This document shows, in pieces, positions 14,096-16,167 of a stretch of 16,167 bases of DNA. This DNA is from Candidatus Pacearchaeota archaeon (lineage in GTDB: Archaea; Nanobdellota; Nanobdellia; Pacearchaeales; GW2011-AR1): NCBI GenBank assembly GCA_016234025.1, contig JACQLL010000056.1, positions 1 through 16,167 of the forward strand, read 5' to 3'. The notes under the pieces were generated by a model. That model was not told the origin of the DNA. It saw nothing but the letters and a program-made list of their open reading frames with translations, and made no database searches. Each line of letters begins with the position of its first letter. Positions within the stretch are counted from its first letter, which is position 1. Position numbers and translations under genes: made by a program.

Positions 14096-15272
14096 TTTCT
14101 CCGTAGCCAATTAGTCTCCAGTGTCCATTAACATTTCTCGCAATTCCAACGTTCTCTTTTTTGAATAAAATTGTCGGAGTTTTAAGCTCAACTTTTAGCG
14201 TTTCTTTACTTATTGATTTTACCGTTCCTCCTGTTATAGAGGTATTTATACTCAACATTAAAATTTCGCCTTCTTTAATTTTTTCTACTTCAATGTGGCT
14301 TGAGATTCCAAAGACCTTGGAAAATAGAGAATACTTTAATTTTGTTTCGTTTGAAGGTTCCGGAAGTTTTCCGACTAATGATACAATGTTTCCTGAAAGT
14401 AAATCTCTTTTTCCAAGAGACATATCTAATTCCGTCTCTATGGACATGCTTCCTCCGGGAATTAGCTCTTCTACCTTTTTTGAACCTTTGAACAAACCGG
14501 ATATTTTTGTTTTTATAGGAATGTATTTTTTTTGATTTTCTTTTGAGATTGTTCTCCCGGGTTTTATTTCTATTTCATCTCCCAACTTTAATTTTCCTTT
14601 TTTTAATGTTCCGCCGAGAACTGCGCCGCTTAATTTTTCAGGAGGCGTTCCGGGCCTGTTTATGTCAAAACTTCTTGCAACTAAAAATATCGGGTCTGCG
14701 TTGATTTCTCTCTCGGGAATTTTTAACGAAGCCAATGAACTTAGTAACTTGTCTATATTTACTCCCTGTTGCGCAGACAGAGGAATAATCTCTGCATTTT
14801 TATATTTGCTTCCCAGAAATTCTTTAATTTCGTTGTAGGACTTTTTTGCCTGCTCTTTAGGAATCAAGTCTATTTTGTTTTGGACGACTATGACCCTTTC
14901 TACTTTTTTTGCCTGGAGGGTCATTAGATGCTCCCTTGTTTGAGGTTTTATGCCTTCATTTGCCGCGATGACTAAAATAGCTGCGTCGATTAATGTTGCT
15001 CCTGACAATGTTGTTGCCATAAGCATTTCGTGTCCAGGCGCGTCGATAAACGAAACGTGCCTGACAGGCACTCCCTCTTTTTCTGTGTTGAATTTATTTT
15101 TGTCCTTGTAGATTATTGTGTCTGCGTAACCTAGTTTTATTGTTATTCCTCTTTTCAATTCTTCGGAATGGGTGTCTGCCCATTTGCCAGTAAGTTGTTT
15201 TAACAAAGTTGTTTTTCCGTGGTCAATGTGTCCGAATATTCCGATGTTTATTGTTTCTAATTCCTTAGCCAT
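14088..15272 (-). CDS. eif2g: Translation initiation factor aIF2 subunit gamma
   Basis: 394 aa. The GTPase subunit of archaeal aIF2, which carries initiator Met-tRNA to the small ribosomal subunit. G motifs: G1 GHIDHGKT (14-21), switch I RGITIKLGYAD (41-51), G3 DAPGHE (77-82), G4 NKID (132-135), G5 SAQQG (166-170). Domain II begins near VARSFDINRPGTPPEKLSGAVLGG, and the protein ends with the family signature RLIGYGEII. That end, the length and the switch I sequence separate it from SelB and EF-1 alpha. Unusually, the zinc knuckle normally found between LGYAD and the G3 motif, with four Cys, is replaced by a short Cys-free stretch (about 54-69, YKDKNKFNTEKEGVPV). Proximity to S6e matches a common archaeal gene neighbourhood. 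It has no Shine-Dalgarno and a TATA-like box about 25 nt upstream, so it is probably leaderless. Confidence 0.95.
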   Translation of the reverse strand: MAKELETINIGIFGHIDHGKTTLLKQLTGKWADTHSEELKRGITIKLGYADTIIYKDKNKFNTEKEGVPVRHVSFIDAPGHEMLMATTLSGATLIDAAILVIAANEGIKPQTREHLMTLQAKKVERVIVVQNKIDLIPKEQAKKSYNEIKEFLGSKYKNAEIIPLSAQQGVNIDKLLSSLASLKIPEREINADPIFLVARSFDINRPGTPPEKLSGAVLGGTLKKGKLKLGDEIEIKPGRTISKENQKKYIPIKTKISGLFKGSKKVEELIPGGSMSIETELDMSLGKRDLLSGNIVSLVGKLPEPSNETKLKYSLFSKVFGISSHIEVEKIKEGEILMLSINTSITGGTVKSISKETLKVELKTPTILFKKENVGIARNVNGHWRLIGYGEII

Positions 15273-15292
15273 CGAATTAAGGAGAATGAAAG

Positions 15293-15302
15293 GGTTTTAA
15301 GG
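15293..15302 (-). promoter_or_regulatory. Putative TATA box for aIF2 gamma (leaderless)
   Basis: On the - strand CCTTAAAACC is centred about 25 nt before the ATG at 15272. The start codon is preceded by TTAATTCG, with no ribosome-binding site. A second AT-rich box, TTATTTATC (about 15335-15343), lies farther upstream and could be used instead. Confidence 0.5.
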
Positions 15303-15347
15303 TTTTCGGGGGAAGAGTCTTTTTCCGGTAGCTTGATAAATAATTGC

Positions 15348-15523
15348 CTACGGTTCTTCCCAGAATGAGTATTTCAAAATTCCCCAGTCATCGTCACAAT
15401 GTCCGTCTGCGATGTGATATAGCTCGTGTCTTAATACAGATTCTTTCTGATATTTTTCAGGAAGGGTTATTTCATATTCGTTCTCTTTAATTTTCTTAAC
15501 AAGCTCTTAGTTCTTTTGTTCAT
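15348..15523 (-). pseudogene. Frameshifted remnant of a small HExxH zinc-metallopeptidase gene
   Basis: Three nt after the S6e stop an ATG (15523) opens MNKRTKSLLRKLKRTNMK and then a stop. In the neighbouring frame (15348-15506) lies a convincing protein end without a start codon: KENEYEITLPEKYQ, then VLRHELYHIADGHCDDDWG, then ILKYSFWEEP and a stop. HELYH is the zinc-binding, catalytic HExxH motif of metallopeptidases, and DGH five residues on could supply a third ligand. The two frames join without loss if one base is added in the A-run at about 15491-15494, giving 58 residues. So this is either a recently broken gene, an assembly error, or (less likely) programmed frameshifting. Even when joined it is very short for a peptidase and may be only the C-terminal part of the ancestral domain. 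I cannot name the family. Confidence 0.55.
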
Positions 15524-15526
15524 TTT

Positions 15527-16024
15527 TTAAGTTGCTGGAACAGAAACTTCTTGAGATTGTTCTGTTTCTTTGACTTGTTTTTCTTTCGGAGCTTTCTCGC
15601 TTTGCTGCGGAGTTTTATTTTGCTCTGGGAAAATTTGGCTTAATGGGATGCTTCCTGCTTTCAGAACTTTGATGTTTACCTGTGAAATTGCTTCGGAGAT
15701 TATTTTTCCGCGGACGGTTTTTCTTAAGCGGAGACCCTTCGGCGTTTTTGATTTCTTTTTTTTCAGGCCCTTTGGCTTCTTGTGCATTCCCCAACCTTTT
15801 TTTAGAAGCAGTCTTTTTCTTCCTATTCCTTCGACGTTTTTCGACATTGGAAAACCGGAGGAATCGCTACCTCCTGTTATTTCGAGTTCGTAACCGTCGA
15901 GTTCTTTTTTTATTTCTTTTCCTTTTAGTTTGTCTCCGATTGATTTTCCGTTGATAAATCCTAGACTTTCTATTTCAAGCTTCCATGCTTTCCCTTTGTC
16001 TGATATGTTTAGTTTTAAAGTCAT
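15527..16024 (-). CDS. rps6e: 30S ribosomal protein S6e
   Basis: 165 aa. Small-subunit ribosomal protein shared by archaea and eukaryotes. It opens with the typical MTLKLNISDKGKAWKLEIE, and the family core is clear: GYELEITGGSDSSGFPMSKNV (44-64), followed by GRKRLLLKKGWGMHKKPKG and the basic RLRKTVRGKIISEAISQVNIKVLK (99-122), where RKTVRG is diagnostic. Residues after about 133 are a Gln/Lys/Glu-rich tail, probably disordered, longer than the minimal archaeal protein. Its promoter is leaderless-type (TATA-like box about 25 nt before the ATG). Downstream on the same strand are the broken peptidase ORF and aIF2 gamma. Confidence 0.93.
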   Translation of the reverse strand: MTLKLNISDKGKAWKLEIESLGFINGKSIGDKLKGKEIKKELDGYELEITGGSDSSGFPMSKNVEGIGRKRLLLKKGWGMHKKPKGLKKKKSKTPKGLRLRKTVRGKIISEAISQVNIKVLKAGSIPLSQIFPEQNKTPQQSEKAPKEKQVKETEQSQEVSVPAT

Positions 16025-16044
16025 TTAGATGAGAGAGATTAAGG

Positions 16045-16053
16045 GTTTAAAAG
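16045..16053 (-). promoter_or_regulatory. Putative TATA box for S6e (leaderless)
   Basis: On the - strand CTTTTAAAC is centred about 25 nt upstream of the ATG at 16024. The bases before the ATG (CTCTCATCTAA) contain no Shine-Dalgarno, so translation is probably leaderless. Confidence 0.55.
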
Positions 16054-16106
16054 ACTTACGTCTTTGACCCTCGGTTCTTACGAAGCTTCGAGTTTTAAGA
16101 TTTGTG

Positions 16107-16153
16107 ATTAGGTATAGTGAACCAACTAAGTTTCTCGGTGTTGGTTCCCTAAT
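16107..16153. other. Interrupted inverted repeat (possible structured RNA or terminator)
   Basis: The right arm GTTGGTTCCCTAAT (16140-16153) pairs fully with GAACCAAC (16119-16126) plus ATTAGG (16107-16112), the two left pieces being separated by a 6-nt bulge TATAGT; the loop is 13 nt. This gives 14 perfect base pairs. It lies upstream of the S6e promoter and close to the window edge, so the gene it belongs to may be outside. A separate 10-bp palindrome CGAAGCTTCG sits at 16081-16090. Confidence 0.55.
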
Positions 16154-16167
16154 AGTCCACCAATAAA

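Noticed and set aside
14088-15272. SelB or EF-1 alpha as alternative for aIF2 gamma
   Set aside because: The switch I sequence RGITIKLGYAD, VARSFDINRPGTPPEKL and the terminal RLIGYGEII are characteristic of aIF2 gamma.

Overview
The window looks like a chromosomal segment of an AT-rich archaeon, probably a DPANN lineage of the Woesearchaeota/Pacearchaeota kind. The archaeal assignment rests on translation factor aIF2 gamma, ribosomal protein S6e, a Ser/His (ER/archaeal-type) signal peptidase, and start codons lying about 25 nt downstream of TATA-like boxes, as in leaderless archaeal transcripts. The DPANN placement is inference from the style of the membrane-anchored, Asn-rich, beta-sandwich surface proteins and the compact gene packing.

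Left block (1-7369, + strand): a tight run of seven cell-surface genes, mostly joined by 4-bp ATGA stop/start overlaps. It starts with the 3' part of a very large mosaic surface protein (LamG, Ig-like, right-handed beta-helix, Fn3-like modules and a terminal beta module). A short membrane-anchored protein and a type I membrane protein with a basic tail follow. After a 54-bp gap with a likely internal promoter comes a second, parallel set: a tiny membrane protein, a 221-aa membrane-anchored beta protein resembling the end of the giant protein, a second type I membrane protein paralogous to the first, and a short anchored beta-domain protein. The two sets look like two versions of one envelope or filament assembly system.

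Middle (7370-7930): a conspicuously GC-rich, apparently non-coding island with several short exact direct repeats and a hairpin. It is followed by a solitary, unrecognised soluble protein (7931-8614).

Second surface block (8671-11144, + strand): a 661-aa protein with cadherin/Ig-like modules, a poly-Gly linker and Cys-rich repeats, then a signal peptidase I. Several surface proteins here share a motif like ITG-x-x just after the first membrane segment.

Right block (- strand, reading right to left): S6e, the remnant of a small HExxH metallopeptidase gene broken by an apparent one-base frameshift, aIF2 gamma without its zinc-knuckle cysteines, and a 982-aa UvrD-like helicase fused to a RecB-like nuclease. 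The helicase gene ends tail-to-tail inside the signal peptidase gene (32-bp overlap). The last 140 bases hold the S6e promoter and an interrupted hairpin of unknown role. I saw no tRNA, rRNA, CRISPR array or insertion sequence.
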